A DNA stretch of 64,000 nt from Bathynomus jamesi (GCA_023014485.1 JAJOZX010001000.1:907501-971500); one strand, 5' to 3'; positions 20,923 through 32,753 are shown, counted from the stretch's first letter. The notes: generated from the letters alone by a model not told the origin. Made by a program: numbers and translations.

Positions 20923-21825
20923 CAGGGCGTCCCAAAAAAATGTATACACACTTTAAATAATTATAAAGGCAGTGTTTATTAAAATACATTTCATTTTCAA
21001 AATGTAATAGAATCTACAGACATTATTTAATTGTTTTGTCAACGCCTGTTTTCAAACTGACGTCCGTTCTGGTCCAGGCACTGCTGATAACGCGAAGCAA
21101 TGGAATCGCAAACATCACGAAACATTTCGTTTGGTATTTGTGTGCATTCTCGTTCAATGGCTGCTCTCAATTCAGCGACTGTTGCAGGTTTTATAGCGTA
21201 GACTTTGTCTTTTAAGTATCCCCATAAAAAAAAGTCTAGTGGTGTGAGGTCTGGTGAACGCGGAGGGTATTCTACGAAACCCCTTCGTCCAATCCACATC
21301 CACATCGTGCCAAGTACCACTCGCAATACTCCACTCTTCGGTCCGGATCATCTTCATTAATAGCATGGACTAATCTTGGAATGTAACTTTTCCATTGACA
21401 GCGCTTCAAAATGCGTTGGACAGACGATTCTGAAATTCCTACCTCACGACTCGCTTGCCGCACAGATTTTCTTGGACTTTGGTGATACGTTTCCAGTACT
21501 CTTTCTTGCTTTGTGGGGCTTGTCGATGTCCGTGGTCTTCCGGAACGCTTCTTGTGGACATTCTGAACAGTTCCATCGGCTTCAAACTTATCTCTAATTC
21601 GAGTGATGGTAAGTCGCGTTGGTGGATCTGTTTGAAACTCCCTCCTAAACTGTCTTTGCACTTCAACTGCGTTTTCACACTTCCAGTAGCATTTTAGAAT
21701 GAATTTCCTTTGTTCAAAGCTTAGTCTGTCTGCCATTATTAATTCTAATGGGTTTAACTTGGAAAGAAAGAAACATCAATTGAGCTATCAGCTGTTAAAG
21801 TGTGTATACATTTTTTTGGGACGCC

Positions 21826-21828
<3 letters not shown>
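20923..21828 (-). mobile_element. Mariner-like element, internally deleted
   Basis: Ends CAGGGCGTCCCAAAAAAATG and its inverse, flanked by TA in a (TA)n tract; 906 bp. The gene runs on the minus strand, but its central third is missing, leaving a non-autonomous element with both termini intact. Confidence 0.9.
21039..21736 (-). pseudogene. Mariner transposase with catalytic centre deleted
   Basis: The N-terminal part (21,272-21,736) starts [19 protein letters not shown] and contains both HTH segments ([20 protein letters not shown]). It jumps near 21,310 to the C-terminal frame [20 protein letters not shown] (third catalytic Asp), ending QFENRR. The first and second Asp motifs are gone and the two halves are out of frame. 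Related in layout to the 11.1-kb mariner. Confidence 0.85.

Positions 21829-21904
<76 letters not shown>
21829..21904. repeat. (TA)n microsatellite
   Basis: Almost pure TA joining the mariner element to the outer hAT element. Confidence 0.95.
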
Positions 21905-21909
<5 letters not shown>

Positions 21910-22077
21910 AATTACAGCCCGGATGTTCAGGCAAAATGCCATAAATGCCTTTTTTTTTGCCTATTTTCGCGTTTACAGTGAAAAGTGCCTTTTTCGTCAT
22001 AAAGTGCCTAGTTTGCCTTTTTTCCATTATTTTCTAGTATTATTTCATTAGAGTCCCAAACTAGGCCTATCAGTTTG

Positions 22078-22113
<36 letters not shown>

Positions 22114-22119
<6 letters not shown>

Positions 22120-22335
22120 AAAATGAAAAAGTTTATTGGCAGACTATAGTCCATATGACAAATATTTTTAATACAATGACAGTTCACATGTTAAGGGTAA
22201 AAATATATACAGTTGATGAAAAATAATACAGTAATGTTAAGGTTAAGTGGAGCTACAGACAGACGTTTTCATACCAAGAATTTCATAGCTTAAAGGATAA
22301 ACGGCAGGACTCATGGATAGCTTGGATAATCGGGT
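22114..22335 (-). repeat. LINE 3'-tail repeat, copy 1
   Basis: Sequence from 'aaaatgaaaaagtttattgg' to 'ggcaggact' also occurs at 59,161-59,370 and, more distantly, at 30,784-30,850 ('aagctttattggcaggatat'). It is probably the 3' end of one LINE family. Flanked by (TA)n at 22,080-22,113 and 22,358-22,413. Confidence 0.65.
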
Positions 22336-22351
22336 TGGTTGATTTTTTAAT

Positions 22352-22416
<65 letters not shown>

Positions 22417-24039
22417 TACACACACACACCTTTCAACCTTTCAAATGCTCCGTGCGATGATTCCTCATTTCACGAAGGTCAAGCTTGTCGCCCCTCCTCT
22501 CGAGTCGAGATGACTTGGTAAAGTAGAGAGTTGGTTTCTTGTACTCTCCACCTCACATAGCCAGGTACGCCCGGCTCATCTGGGATTGTTCTGAGCCAGG
22601 CGTCTAAATCTTCTTTTGAAGATGTCCACCACAACACCACTCGTATTCCTTAGTTCTTTGGGCAGTAATTAAACAGTCTTGTTTCTCTCACAACAAAATT
22701 TTCTTTCAGGGTTAAGGATGTTCCCTGTCTAGCCTTTAATTTGGAAACACGACACAGTCTTCCTTTTCTACTTTCCACTGTTGTTTGGGAAGTTATAGGG
22801 TTCAGAGTAAGATTAGGGGCTAGTTTCTCCATTATTTTCCAAGTGTAAATAATGGTGTATCTCTCTCTTCTCCTTTCCAGTGAATATAGGTTTAGTTGGC
22901 GTAACCTTTCCCAGTAATTTAGTTCTTTGCACCCCTTGATCTTGGCTGTGAAGCTCTCTGAATCCCTTCTAGCTGTCTAATGTCTTCTTTTTTATGGCAC
23001 GTTAGGACCGAGCAGTATTCCAATTTGGGTATGATCAGTGTTTTCAGTAGAGGAATCATTATATTCCTATCCCTTCGTTTAAAGGTTCTCAGTATCTGCC
23101 CAGTTATTGTCTTTGCTCTGTTTTCGCATCATCAGTTATTACAACTCCTAAATCTTTTGCTTTAGAATTTCTCTGAATATCCTGTCCATTTGGGGTATAG
23201 TATTCCATGGATTTTAGGGCCTCCCTTTTTCCGTACCATAACAGTTGAAATTTCTCAGTGTTAAACTTCATATTGTTGTCTTCTGTCCACTTGTAGATTC
23301 TGTTCATGTCTGTTTGTAGAGATCCTATATCTTCTGGGTTTCTTATTATTTGACTGATCTTTGTGTCATCGACAAAGGATGTTACTGTGCTGTCTCTGGT
23401 AACGTCCTCATCTATATTATTTAGCATGATTATGAAGAGTAGTGGCGCTAATACTCTTCCTTGTGGTACTGAGCTGAGGACCTCTGATTCTGATGAAGAT
23501 ATTCTTGTACTGAATGAGTTGCCACCGCTCACTATGGAAATTATATATCCATTTCCCTACTTTTCTCGTTATTCTCATATATTTCAGTTTATGCATTATG
23601 ATTCCATGGTCACACTTGTCGAACGCTTTGGCAAAGTCTGTGTATATTATTACTTCATAGTTTTCATTACTTTCAAGTGCATCAATAACGTTGTTGTAGT
23701 GTTCCATTACTTGTGATAGGCATGATCTGCCTGACCGAAATCTTTGTTGGTTATCATTTAATTTTTTCCGAGTTTCCAAAAAGTCATAGATTTTCTGCCT
23801 AACTATTCTTTCAAATATTTAAGTGAGATGAGATGTAAGCGACACTGGCCTATAGTTTTTGGCCTTGGCTCGATCTCCTCCTTTATATATTGGGACTATG
23901 CTCGCGCTCTTCAGGATGCCCGGTATTTCTCCCGCGTCGAGTGATCATCTCTATTTCCAATATAGGAGCTCAGCGATTGCATTCTTGCAGGTTTTGGTCA
24001 GTGTGGCATTCCATTTGTCCGGTCCTGCCGCTGAGTCTG

Positions 24040-24130
24040 CTTTTAGTTTCCCTTGTGTAATATCATCTGTCGTAAAGTGTGTAATATCATTGTGTAATAT
24101 CATCTGTCGTAAAGTGTGTAATATCATTGT
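24040..24130. repeat. 38-bp tandem duplication
   Basis: 'gtgtaatatcatctgtcgt' plus 'aaagtgtgtaatatcatt' occurs twice in tandem and partly again just right of the inserted hAT. The hAT TSD (ATCATTGT) lies in the repeat unit. Confidence 0.8.
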
Positions 24131-25073
24131 CAAAGCTGGGCACAAACCGTTAATCCGTTAATCGTTAATTAACGAAGTTAACTTTTTCGTTAACGATTTA
24201 ACTTTTAAGTTAACTTTGAAAAATCGGACTAATTAACTTCCGTTACATTTAACTTCCGTTAACTCAAGTCCGTTAACCCAAAAAAATCATAAATAAACGT
24301 TTAAAAGTTTATATTATTTTCAGTGCTGAGCAGGTGCGCAATTAATCCGCCACTGTTAATAGTGATGAACGAATTTCCATTTCCGCAGTGCAAAATCAGG
24401 CGATATATTTGTTTCCGTCGCCACAATTTGTGTCTTACCAAATATGGTAGTTATTTATGGCATTGGTTTGAGCAAAACATGGTCGACTGTAAAATCAGGC
24501 GGAAAGATTTGCCATTTGAGTTGAATGTTTCAACTTCTTTCAAGAAATATCACGAGCATTTTAAGGCACTTTCAATAATATATATGTAACAATTACAACA
24601 AATAACTACATTCGTTTCATTTGCAGTCTGTCTCTTGCGCAACATGTTTGTGCTAGTGAATATTAAAATAATCTTTTGTCAAGTAAGTCATGTATATTTA
24701 TAATATGTCTGTGAGTACCTTATTAGTAGTCTCCTTGATACATTTCAAGAACCATAAAACTGATCAGGTAAGATTTCAATTCTCATGTCACTTTGTTCTC
24801 TATGGGCAAGGACATCCTGAGGGCCAAGAGATCATCCCTGTCTGATGAAAACTTTGATATGCTAATTTTCATGAAGGGCAACATGCATCTCATGGACAAA
24901 ATGGAGAACGAGAAGAAGAGGGAAAATTAAATTATATATATATTGTGTTTTTCATTTTTTTTATAATAAAAGTTAACGTTAACGGTTTATCGGTAACTTC
25001 CGTTACATGTTTAACGAATTAACGGATTAACGGTTAACGAAGTTAACTTTTTGGTTAACGGTGCCCACCACTG
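24131..25073 (+). mobile_element. Small hAT element
   Basis: Ends CAAAGCTGGGCACA and GTGCCCACCACTG (inverse CAGTGGTGGGCAC), flanked by ATCATTGT (24,123-24,130 and 25,074-25,081). The subterminal regions are packed with GTTAAC/CGTTAA words, typical of hAT ends. A remnant of the transposase C-terminus is visible at about 24,802-24,930: DILRAKRSSLSDENFDMLIF, the last helix of the hATC dimerisation domain. The rest of the gene is missing. Confidence 0.85.
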
Positions 25074-25604
25074 ATCATTGTGTAATATCATCTGTCGTAA
25101 AGTCGAAGTCTGTTATACTTTCCCCTTGTAGTTGTTCTTCAAAGAACGCGTTTCTATCGCGTATCAGTTTCAATTTTTGGGATACTGAAAGATGATTCGT
25201 ACTGAGTTCTTAATATTTCAGATACTTCTGTTAGATCATCAGATAAAGCACTGTCTTCATTTTTCAAAGGTCCGGTAGTTTCGACTTCCTTTTTGCAGAA
25301 TTATAGAAGTACTTTGAGTTAACCTTTATCGCTTCTATAGCGTCGTCGTCTTCTTTTCTGTATGCTTCTCAATTAGTTCCTGTATGACGCAATCGATACT
25401 CTGCAATTTATCATTTAATATTTTTCTGATGTTGTTGTCTTTGCAGTCACTCTTTTTCTCTTTCGGAACAATGACCTCTTTTGTCTCTCGAACCTGCTTC
25501 TATTTCCTCCTTGTTGTATTTTTGGTACAGGTATTTCCACAATTTCCAGCGTCTTCTCCTCTAAGGTCATTGGCATCGCTTCCGCCCGAATTGTTCATTC
25601 TGAC

Positions 25605-25850
25605 GAAGGTCAAGCTTTTCTCACTCCACCTTAGACCTACAGTTTAACGTGGAATCCGAACCACGCCCCAGCGTCTTAACCACTAGACCACCCAGGGTAC
25701 CCATTTATCTACCAACCACTTTCTTTATTGTGTGAAAGGATGCACAGCTGGGTTCTGCTGCGCGCCGGCTTCCGTCACTGGGTCTCGATCCCGGGACTGA
25801 TGGATTCGTAGTCAGCGACGCTAACCACTACACCACCGAGGCATATTAGT
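25605..25850 (-). repeat. Dimeric tRNA-derived SINE
   Basis: On the minus strand, two tRNA-like heads lie in tandem. Head 1 starts GCCTCGGTGGTGTAGTGG, with A box TGGTGTAGTGG (25,825-25,835) and B box GATCGAGAC (25,782-25,790), both matching RNA polymerase III consensus. Head 2 has A box TGGTCTAGTGG (25,680-25,690) and an imperfect B box (GTTCGGATT). The tail is AAGCTTGACCTTCGTC; similar tails occur at 22,468-22,490 and 33,873-33,895. Not a functional tRNA gene. Confidence 0.7.
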
Positions 25851-27258
25851 ATTATTTTATATTAACCATATTTTGAAATTTAAATCCTTGTCATTATTGT
25901 ATAACGAACATTTCCAATACCTGCTGTTTTGTTCACTATAATGGCGTTGTAATATGTATAACGAGTATTTATACGTATATAATGGTATTATTCAATATTA
26001 AATTTTATTTTTGGAAATGAAATCAGTGTTATTATGTGGAACTAATATTTGCATTACCTACTGTTTTGTTCACTGAGGGCGTTGTAATATTAGGGGTGGG
26101 GGAATCTAACATTTTTTTTTAGGACGAGTGGTTTCTATGGCCATTTTGGCTGCTGAATACGAATCTGGCTAGTTCTTGGACTTAAAATGAGTTTTTGACC
26201 TGGTTCAGTGTTTTTTTTTTCAAAATAGTGATCCAAAAAATCGATTTTTTGTTTTAATGAGCAAAAAAACCGCTACCCTTCACATGTAATATGTCTTTTC
26301 ATATATTTTCTTCGTCGCTGAACTCGAAAATGAACAAATGAGAGACATTAGGAGTGTGGTTAAGCAGATAGACGACGAAAAATTTGAAAAACTGCCCGAT
26401 CCATATCGAACATAAAGGATAAATGAGGCCTCCCACCTCCAGACCTATATAACTGAGAGAAAAAATAATTAGTTGATAAATCATGGTTAATCATGGTTAT
26501 GTTCATTCTTCATTGTTGTTAAATATCTATTGTGTCGTAATATTGATGTTTTATTCAGGCTTACTTTAGTGTTTTGGCTTGTTCTGGTGTTTGGCTGCTT
26601 TCTCTTTTGTGGTTTCTTGTACTATCAATGTTGTGCTAATTTACGTTAATAATAATTGTATATATTACTTTAATAATAATAGTAAATAATATATCAAATA
26701 CAATATTTGATATAATCTACTTTAATAATAATAATATATATGATACATCAAGCATGACTATAATTTGTATTACCTACCATATTTTGGTGTTATATGCCGA
26801 CTGATGGGGTTTTACTCTACTTGCAGATCCTAATGCTTAGTGACTGATGATTGGTAATGATGGCTGGTGAAAGGAAATCACGCAGTGCCGCCAGAAAAGA
26901 ACTTTTTGGGGGAACCTACACAGAAGTGGACGAATTTAAACCAACTGGAAAGTTGCCACCAGGGACAGTTGTGATTGGTAGGATGCTTGCACTTTGCAAA
27001 AAAGGAGTAAAAGGACAGAAAAAGTCAATAACTCGAGATGATGCCAGCAAGATAGTTGCAAATTAACTAAGACGAGATTGGATTAATAAAAATGTCTATC
27101 CCATGCATGAAAAAACAGTGGCGAAAAAAATAAGAGATGATTATGAACATTTTAACAAACTGAGAAAGAATAAACGCTGCCAACAAAAACCTAAAAGTGT
27201 CGAATGGTACCAAAAAAGCGAGCGGCTTTAATGATCAGCTCACTAAGAACGCCTACAA

Positions 27259-27470
27259 CAGAGCTTTCCAAACTTTTCACGTTGGCGACACACTATTTAA
27301 GCATAAAAATTTTCACGACACATTAATTAATTTTTTTTATCAAATATCAAATATCAGATAATTTTTCAGTAGGTGGTTTATCTTGTAGCCGATTTTGTTG
27401 ATAGAAAAATCAAAATTTTCAAAATACAAAAAACACTAATGTGTCGCGACACACAGTTTGGAAAGCTCTG
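27259..27470 (+). mobile_element. 212-bp hAT MITE, copy 1
   Basis: Ends CAGAGCTTTCCAAAC and its inverse; TSD GCCTACAA (27,251-27,258 and 27,471-27,478). Oriented opposite to copies 2 and 3. Contains the palindrome GTGTCGCGACAC. Confidence 0.95.
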
Positions 27471-28819
27471 GCCTACAACATTAGAACTGACGATGAGGAT
27501 TACGAAGCAGAACTTGCAGAAGAATTTGGGGTCAAAATGACTGATGAGGATAAGACTTTTTATTGGGATAATTTCTTTGGTGCGTATAAGGCCATATGTA
27601 CAAATGTAGTACCAAAAATTGGGTGAGACAGAAAAAGAGGAAAGAAACTCGTGAAAGATCAGCGGAGAAAAAGCGAAAAGCAACAGAAAACAACTTGAGA
27701 GAGCAAAGGGAGCTAGAGGGATCAGAAATTATTGAAATGTTAGCAACTTCAGTCGATTCTGAAAACGATTCGAGTTTAGAAAAACCAACAACGGCAAAGA
27801 CAGTTCCTTCCACTGATCGTAAACTTCGCTCATCGGAAGAAGACCTAAGCAAGAAGAAGAGTAAAGAACAACAAGCTGCATTTCCGACAGTGAAAATCAG
27901 AACTGGCAAAAAAAGTCTGAACGAAAACTTGATGCGGTGTATAGTCCAGTGTCTTCCTGAGACAAGAACTTCTGAAGAGCTTTCGAGAGTGATAGTAAGG
28001 GTAGCTAACATGGGTTTTGATCAAGATTGGAAGCTGAAGGCAGATGCTAATGAGAAAGATTGTGAGGGTGAGATGGAGAGTGAAGACGAAGAGTTACAAG
28101 TTCGTCACCAGTATTCAGACTTGACATGTATTTCCGAGCCGCAGATCAATAATGCAATACTTGGAAGATGCTTCATACTTGAATCTAGAGTTTGTCGCTC
28201 AACAAATCCTCAACAAAATGGATAACGTTGTGAGTGTAGGACTTGACGATACGACCAAGGCTGCCAGCCACCGGCTGTACGACGTGAAGGCTGACCACAT
28301 CACCATCGCTGGTCCATCTGGCATGAAAAAGTCGCTGACAACTGGATATCTGGAAAACGTCAACCATTCCGGGGAGGATGGAGCCAGAGCTTACGAATTC
28401 AAAATGAATTGTCTAGCCGTACTAGCAAATTCTACCACTGACGAACTCAAATCTCAAATAGACTTCTGGATGTCTGATTGAGCTAGTGAATGTGGGGTAC
28501 TTTTACAGCATCTTGGAATCGAATCAAACAAGATCTTGAAGTGCTGCGCCCATATCATTTTAGGAGTAGATCACGCTATAGACAAAGTGTTTGAAAACAC
28601 GGAACAGAAAATCGGAGTACATAATCTACTTCAAGTTACGGAAGGAGAAAAAGTTTTCTGTTCTCCTGGTTCTTCCATTCATACTTTGGGACTCATTGCA
28701 ATTGCTAAATTGCTCTCTCCCAGCCACGCCTCCCATTCCGGTTTGGGAGAATCGCCGAGTTAGCAAAAGAATATGTGGCGAGGCGAGACTCCAGCCAAGC
28801 TTTCTTTGATGCCGTAGTA

Positions 28820-29031
28820 CAGAGCTTTCCAAACTGTGTGTCGCGACACATTAGTGTTTTTTGTATTTTGAAAATTTTGATTTTTCTATCAACAAAATCG
28901 GCTACAAGATAAACCACCTACTGAAAAATTATCTGATATTTGATATTTGATAAAAAAAATTAATTAATGTGTCGTGAAAATTTTTATGCTTAAATAGTGT
29001 GTCGCCAACGTGAAAAGTTTGGAAAGCTCTG
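28820..29031 (-). mobile_element. 212-bp hAT MITE, copy 2
   Basis: Same length and ends as copy 1, reverse orientation. TSD CCGTAGTA (28,812-28,819 and 29,032-29,039). Sequence nearly identical to copies 1 and 3. Confidence 0.95.
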
Positions 29032-29840
29032 CCGTAGTAGATGTCAACAGTAACAAGCTAGTTCTCGCAGTGTCAACTTTCAGCCAAAATTGTTCCCAAA
29101 TTTACGCAATGATGGGTGAAGTGATGATTTTCCCTATGATGCAGCTTCTTGGAATTGACAAGAAGGGTGACGAGAAAAGTGAAAGAACTTGGTCTGGAGT
29201 AAAACGTTTCTTTGAAGGTAAGATGGTTAAATTGAATGACTTGATGGCTGTAAGGAAGGAACAAGCCAGATCCGGTAAAGATAAACTTGAAGCTCTAGTT
29301 CTAGAGGAAGTCATTGATACTGTAAATAATCAGCTGTCTTGTATGGACTCTTTAACAAGATCAGACGATGATGCTAATCCAGACTTGATGTATGCCCCTC
29401 TGACAAATTTAGGATGCGAATCAGAATTTTCAAAACTTGACAACCGAATCAGGGCCAGTGGTGGTAGCACATCCATTCAAACACACTTGAGAAAAAATGT
29501 TATTGTGACTAACGGACTTCTGATAGACTCTTCGTTCGAATCAAAGTCTCTTGAGGATAGGAAGGCATCCTGGAAATGGGCCAGGGGTTCAGAAAAAGTC
29601 AAGAAAGTGAAGAAATTAGAGGAAGATATTCTAGCTACGGTGCATGCTGCAAAGAAATTGTCCCTACTGAAAAAAGAAGAACTCAAAAAGAAAAGAGCTG
29701 GCAAAATACTGGCGGTTTTGGAAAATTGCAAGAAACATGGAGGTCTTATGACTCTAAACAACGTGGATGCTCTGTACAAACTGAACGAAAAGCAGCTCCT
29801 CACAGAAATTGCCAATTTGAGACTCACCATCACACCAGAT

Positions 29841-30052
29841 CAGAGCTTTCCAAACTGTGTGTCGCGACACATTAGTGTTTTTTGTATTTTGAAAATTTTG
29901 ATTTTTCTATCAACAAAATCGGCTACAAGATAAACCACCTACTGAAAAATTATCTGATATTTGATATTTGATAACAAAAATTAATTAATATGTCGTGAAA
30001 ATTTTTATGCTTAAATAGTGTGTCGCCAACGTGAAAAGTTTGGAAAGCTCTG
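29841..30052 (-). mobile_element. 212-bp hAT MITE, copy 3
   Basis: Same length and ends as copies 1 and 2; TSD CACCAGAT (29,833-29,840 and 30,053-30,060). Differs from copy 2 at only a few positions. Confidence 0.95.
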
Positions 30053-30783
30053 CACCAGATATTCGTCAAATGAGACGTGTTAAAGTGAGAGACGGGAAAT
30101 TCAAAATGGAAAAATTTAATGTTGATGAACTGAGAAATTCTATTAAGAATACCTTACGACCAGAGAACAATGTTACTAGTAATATTGATAGTTCATTGAA
30201 CAATGTGTTGTAAATATGATGATTTCATGATTTGAATTGCATCATGGAACTGATATGAATGCCTTGTGTTTCTTCTGTACATGATTTTTTAATAAAATAA
30301 TGCCTTTCTTTTCCATTTTTTGCCTATAACCGCTAAACCACGCATCGAATGTCTCTGATTTGTTAATTTTCAACTTCAGCGACCCTGAAAACATATGAAA
30401 AGACATATTACATATGAGAGGTAGTGGTTTTCTTAAGCATCAAAAACAGAAAACTATTTTTTTGCCCGCCATTCAAAAAAAAATCCACTGAACCAGGTCA
30501 AAACTTCATTTTAGGTCCGAGAACCAGCCAGATTCGTATTCAGCAGCGAAAATGGCCATAGAAACCACTCGTCTTGTTAGCAATTTCCAAAAAACGTCAT
30601 TATTCCCCCATCCCTAGTAATATGTATGATGCGTATATAAAGGTATTATTGTAGCTTAAACGTTTCTTGAAAGCAAACTTATAAATGTCTTTTTGGGGGG
30701 TTTTACTGTCCATTTTGAATGTTTATTTTGCCTATTTGCCTGCCTTTTCCGAGGGTTTTTAGTGCCTAAACATCCGGGCTCTA

Positions 30784-31365
30784 ATGATAATGATAAGCTT
30801 TATTGGCAGGATATAAGTCCTATAACATAGTACAATATGCTTGTCAATATAAAAAATAAATCTTGGGCACGTTTTGTTACGTCAGCGCGGCTCGGAACGT
30901 TGTGGTTAGCGAACATTTGAAAGGCTAAGCATCTTGGAGGTAACTTATGTAGCAGTCTATAAAATCTGTTGTAAAGCAAATTGAGAGTTCTGCAGGAGCC
31001 TTTTTTATAATTAACCCAGAGTTGCTGCCCATAAATAGAAAGTACGTAAAAGAGTGTCTTTAGCTTCGCTTGTACATAATTTGAAGTTCCTTATGATCAC
31101 GTTAGTCTTAACACAGTAACTTTGATATTGTCTCCTTACATCTGAGTCGTCACTCAAGGAGCCGGTGATAGTTTGACCCAGATATTTAAACTGCTCTATT
31201 GGTTCGTCTCTCAATTTAAAAATAATATCAGCTGTTTAGTTTGAGCCTTTGTGATAGAATTGCTTAACCTTAGTTTTAGTAACATTAAAATTAATGTCAT
31301 GGTTCTGAGAATATGATTCACAAATTTTTATAAGACGATCCAGACCTTCCACCGAAGGGCTTATT
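30784..31365 (-). pseudogene. LINE 3' fragment (RT thumb and tail)
   Basis: The minus strand (31,011-31,214) encodes EQFKYLGQTITGSLSDDSDV, the RT thumb motif, then NVIIRNFKLCTSEAKDTLLR. The 3' end is 'ccaataaagctt' followed by a (TTATCA)n tail at 30,784-30,797, which served as the target of the outer hAT element. Confidence 0.75.
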
Positions 31366-32100
31366 CAGGGCCGTGCAGAGGTGGGGGGCGCGCACAGGGG
31401 CTTCAGCCCCTGCCCTTTTCCCTCCATGACTCAGAAGTGCCCTTTTATCAATAATTTTTTTATGTATATGAATACAGTAAACTTTTTTATCCTGCCTTAG
31501 TATGGTGAAAAAAGAAAAGGGCCTTTCCTGTCAAGGGGGGAGGGGGTCACACTTCTATATAAGTTATTAATTTAAGTTAGCGAGTCCGAAAAATTGCCCC
31601 TGGGAACGCATCCTCCATTATAACATTAAGTATATGGGAAAAATGTGTCCCATTTATAATACTTACAGTAAGTACTTATCAACACAACATATTAGAATTT
31701 TCATGTTTTTTTTATTTACACTTAATATTTAAGTACTGGCGACTGACGGCACAGGAAGAGAAAGGGGCCGGACTGCACACTTCGGATTACTAACCTCGAG
31801 TCTCGTCTCTTCTACCAACTAATTGGAATCTATTACATCAATAAACAACCTCATTATTGTTTTTCCTATTCTGTTTGAGTTAGTCAAGATCTACGCCACT
31901 CTTCCTGTATCTACTGCCACAGTGGAGCGCTCTTTTTCTAAACTAAAGCTAGTCAAATCAAAGCTTCGCAACTTTTCCAAGGAAGACATGCTGTCAGATC
32001 TCATGCTGCTGGACTCAGAAAAGGGCATTCCTATTAATCATAATGAGGTTATTAACATCTTTAAGAGCATGACCCAAAGGAAGTTACTGTTGTAAAAATT
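31366..32100 (+). mobile_element. hAT fragment with hATC domain
   Basis: Starts with a hAT-like end, CAGGGCCGTGCAGAGGTGGG, and a subterminal hairpin CAGGGGCTTCAGCCCCTG. An open frame at 31,823-32,095 encodes the C-terminal dimerisation domain (LPVSTATVERSFSKLKLVKS, then LRN...LM), ending in a stop. No right end or TSD partner found, and the catalytic region is absent. Confidence 0.75.
31823..32095 (+). pseudogene. hAT transposase C-terminal dimerisation domain
   Basis: 90 codons. ATVERSFSKLKLVKSKLRN is the signature of ZMYM/hAT-type transposases. By family this helical domain holds the transposase oligomer together. Only the last exon remains. Confidence 0.8.
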
Positions 32101-32693
32101 CTAGTAAGTGCATCTTTTTTTATTTACAGAAAATTAGAACAGTATTTGAAATTCCCTGATATCCAGCACTCTTCCAAGTTTGAAACAATGAAATTCAGTT
32201 TTGCAGATTATTTTTACTATATAATGCTGAGATGTAAGTATTCACGCACATGGCATAACTGCACTGAATTATTTGTTAAAAAACTTGTTCAATGAAATTA
32301 TGCTGTTTTTTCTGTTTATGTAACATAGTGATTGCAGGAATTATACAATGAAATGGAGAGCTACAGCGAGGAGGAAGGGTGAGAGAGATACAGTGATAGA
32401 GAGAGTTGAGGATTGATGTATTCAATCCGACGTGAATGCAACGATTTTTTTGCGTATATTGAGGTTCTGAATATAGTAGGCTAGCTGTAGCTGTAAACCC
32501 TAGATCCTGTCCCAAAGCTGGATCCTATTCTGGGGCCTCTTTGCCTTCCATCATGAAAAAGAAAAACTATGATATTTGTCATTTACCATTACTTATTCGA
32601 ACTATTGTGGATTTAATTTCCCAGAAGAGTTCCTTGTTCCATACACGGTCTGTGTGTAACATTAAAGTTTCCCAGGGGAGTATTCTGAGTGTA

Positions 32694-32695
<2 letters not shown>
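32101..32695. other. No gene seen
   Basis: Low-complexity AT-rich sequence with no supported frame; ends in a (TA)n tract at 32,696-32,748. Confidence 0.5.

Positions 32696-32753
<58 letters not shown>

Larger units (their letters stand above)
22430..25604 (-). pseudogene. LINE pol remnants (RT)
   Basis: Minus-strand pieces in several frames: SAAGPDKWNATLTKTCKNAI (24,020-24,050, start of RT), KAKNY-like text near 23,870, IIYTDFAKAFDKCDHGIIMH (23,640), VPQGRVLAPLLFIIMLNNID (23,440-23,470) and TSFVDDTKIS (VDDT catalytic box, 23,370), then KDLGVVITDD (thumb, 23,140). The leftmost 200 bases are 3' UTR-like. Split by a hAT element at 24,131-25,073. Many frameshifts; dead. Confidence 0.75.
26851..30213 (+). 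pseudogene. hAT-like transposase of an uncharacterised clade, interrupted
   Basis: The gene probably starts at ATG 26,857 (MAGERKSRSAARKELFGG). It continues through AYNIRTDDEDYEAELAEEFG, a Lys/Arg-rich stretch, the block VVSVGLDDTTKAASHRLYDV (likely first acidic site, about 28,230-28,290), DHITIAGPSGMKKSLTTGY, then after 29,032 NKLVLAVSTFSQNC and NLGCESEFSKLDNRI, and a coiled-coil C-terminus ending NNVL-stop at 30,213. Breaks: in-frame stops at 27,063 and 28,479, frameshifts near 27,228, 27,620, 28,190 and 28,735, plus three MITE insertions. Removing the last two MITEs with one TSD copy restores the frame exactly across both junctions. An ESEFSKL-type block resembles hATC ERxFS. Confidence 0.65.
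26091..30616 (+). mobile_element. 4.5-kb hAT-like transposon carrying three MITEs
   Basis: Long inverted repeats: left from TAGGGGTGGGGGAATCT (26,091-about 26,360), right from about 30,340 to CCCCCATCCCTA at 30,616. Shared inner blocks include 'agtggtttctatggccatttt' and 'gaccTGGTTCAGTG'. Flanked by GTAATAT (26,084-26,090 and 30,617-30,623), 7 of the 8 bp expected for hAT. The empty site is visible as a nearby duplicate at about 25,920-26,010. The TIR start TAGGGRTGGGG is hAT-like. Confidence 0.75.
21913..30783. mobile_element. Outer hAT-type element enlarged by nested insertions
   Basis: The left end TACAGCCCGGATGTTCAGGC and the right end (reverse complement) TAGAGCCCGGATGTTTAGGC are inverted repeats, flanked by ATGATAAT on both sides (21,905-21,912 and 30,784-30,791). 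An 8-bp TSD fits hAT. Near both ends the word TGCC recurs many times, like subterminal binding sites. Inside lie a LINE tail, LINE pol remnants, a small hAT, a SINE and a 4.5-kb transposon. A right end of the same family occurs at 41,536-41,668. Its own coding sequence is not evident. Confidence 0.75.

Noticed and set aside
21754..22051. Open frames rich in Tyr-Ile (also near 32,600, 33,600, 42,000, 56,300 and 57,400)
   Set aside because: They are translations of (TA)n microsatellites, open by composition only.
25740..25850. Functional tRNA gene
   Set aside because: A and B boxes fit, but the acceptor stem does not pair and a second head plus tail follow, as in a SINE.
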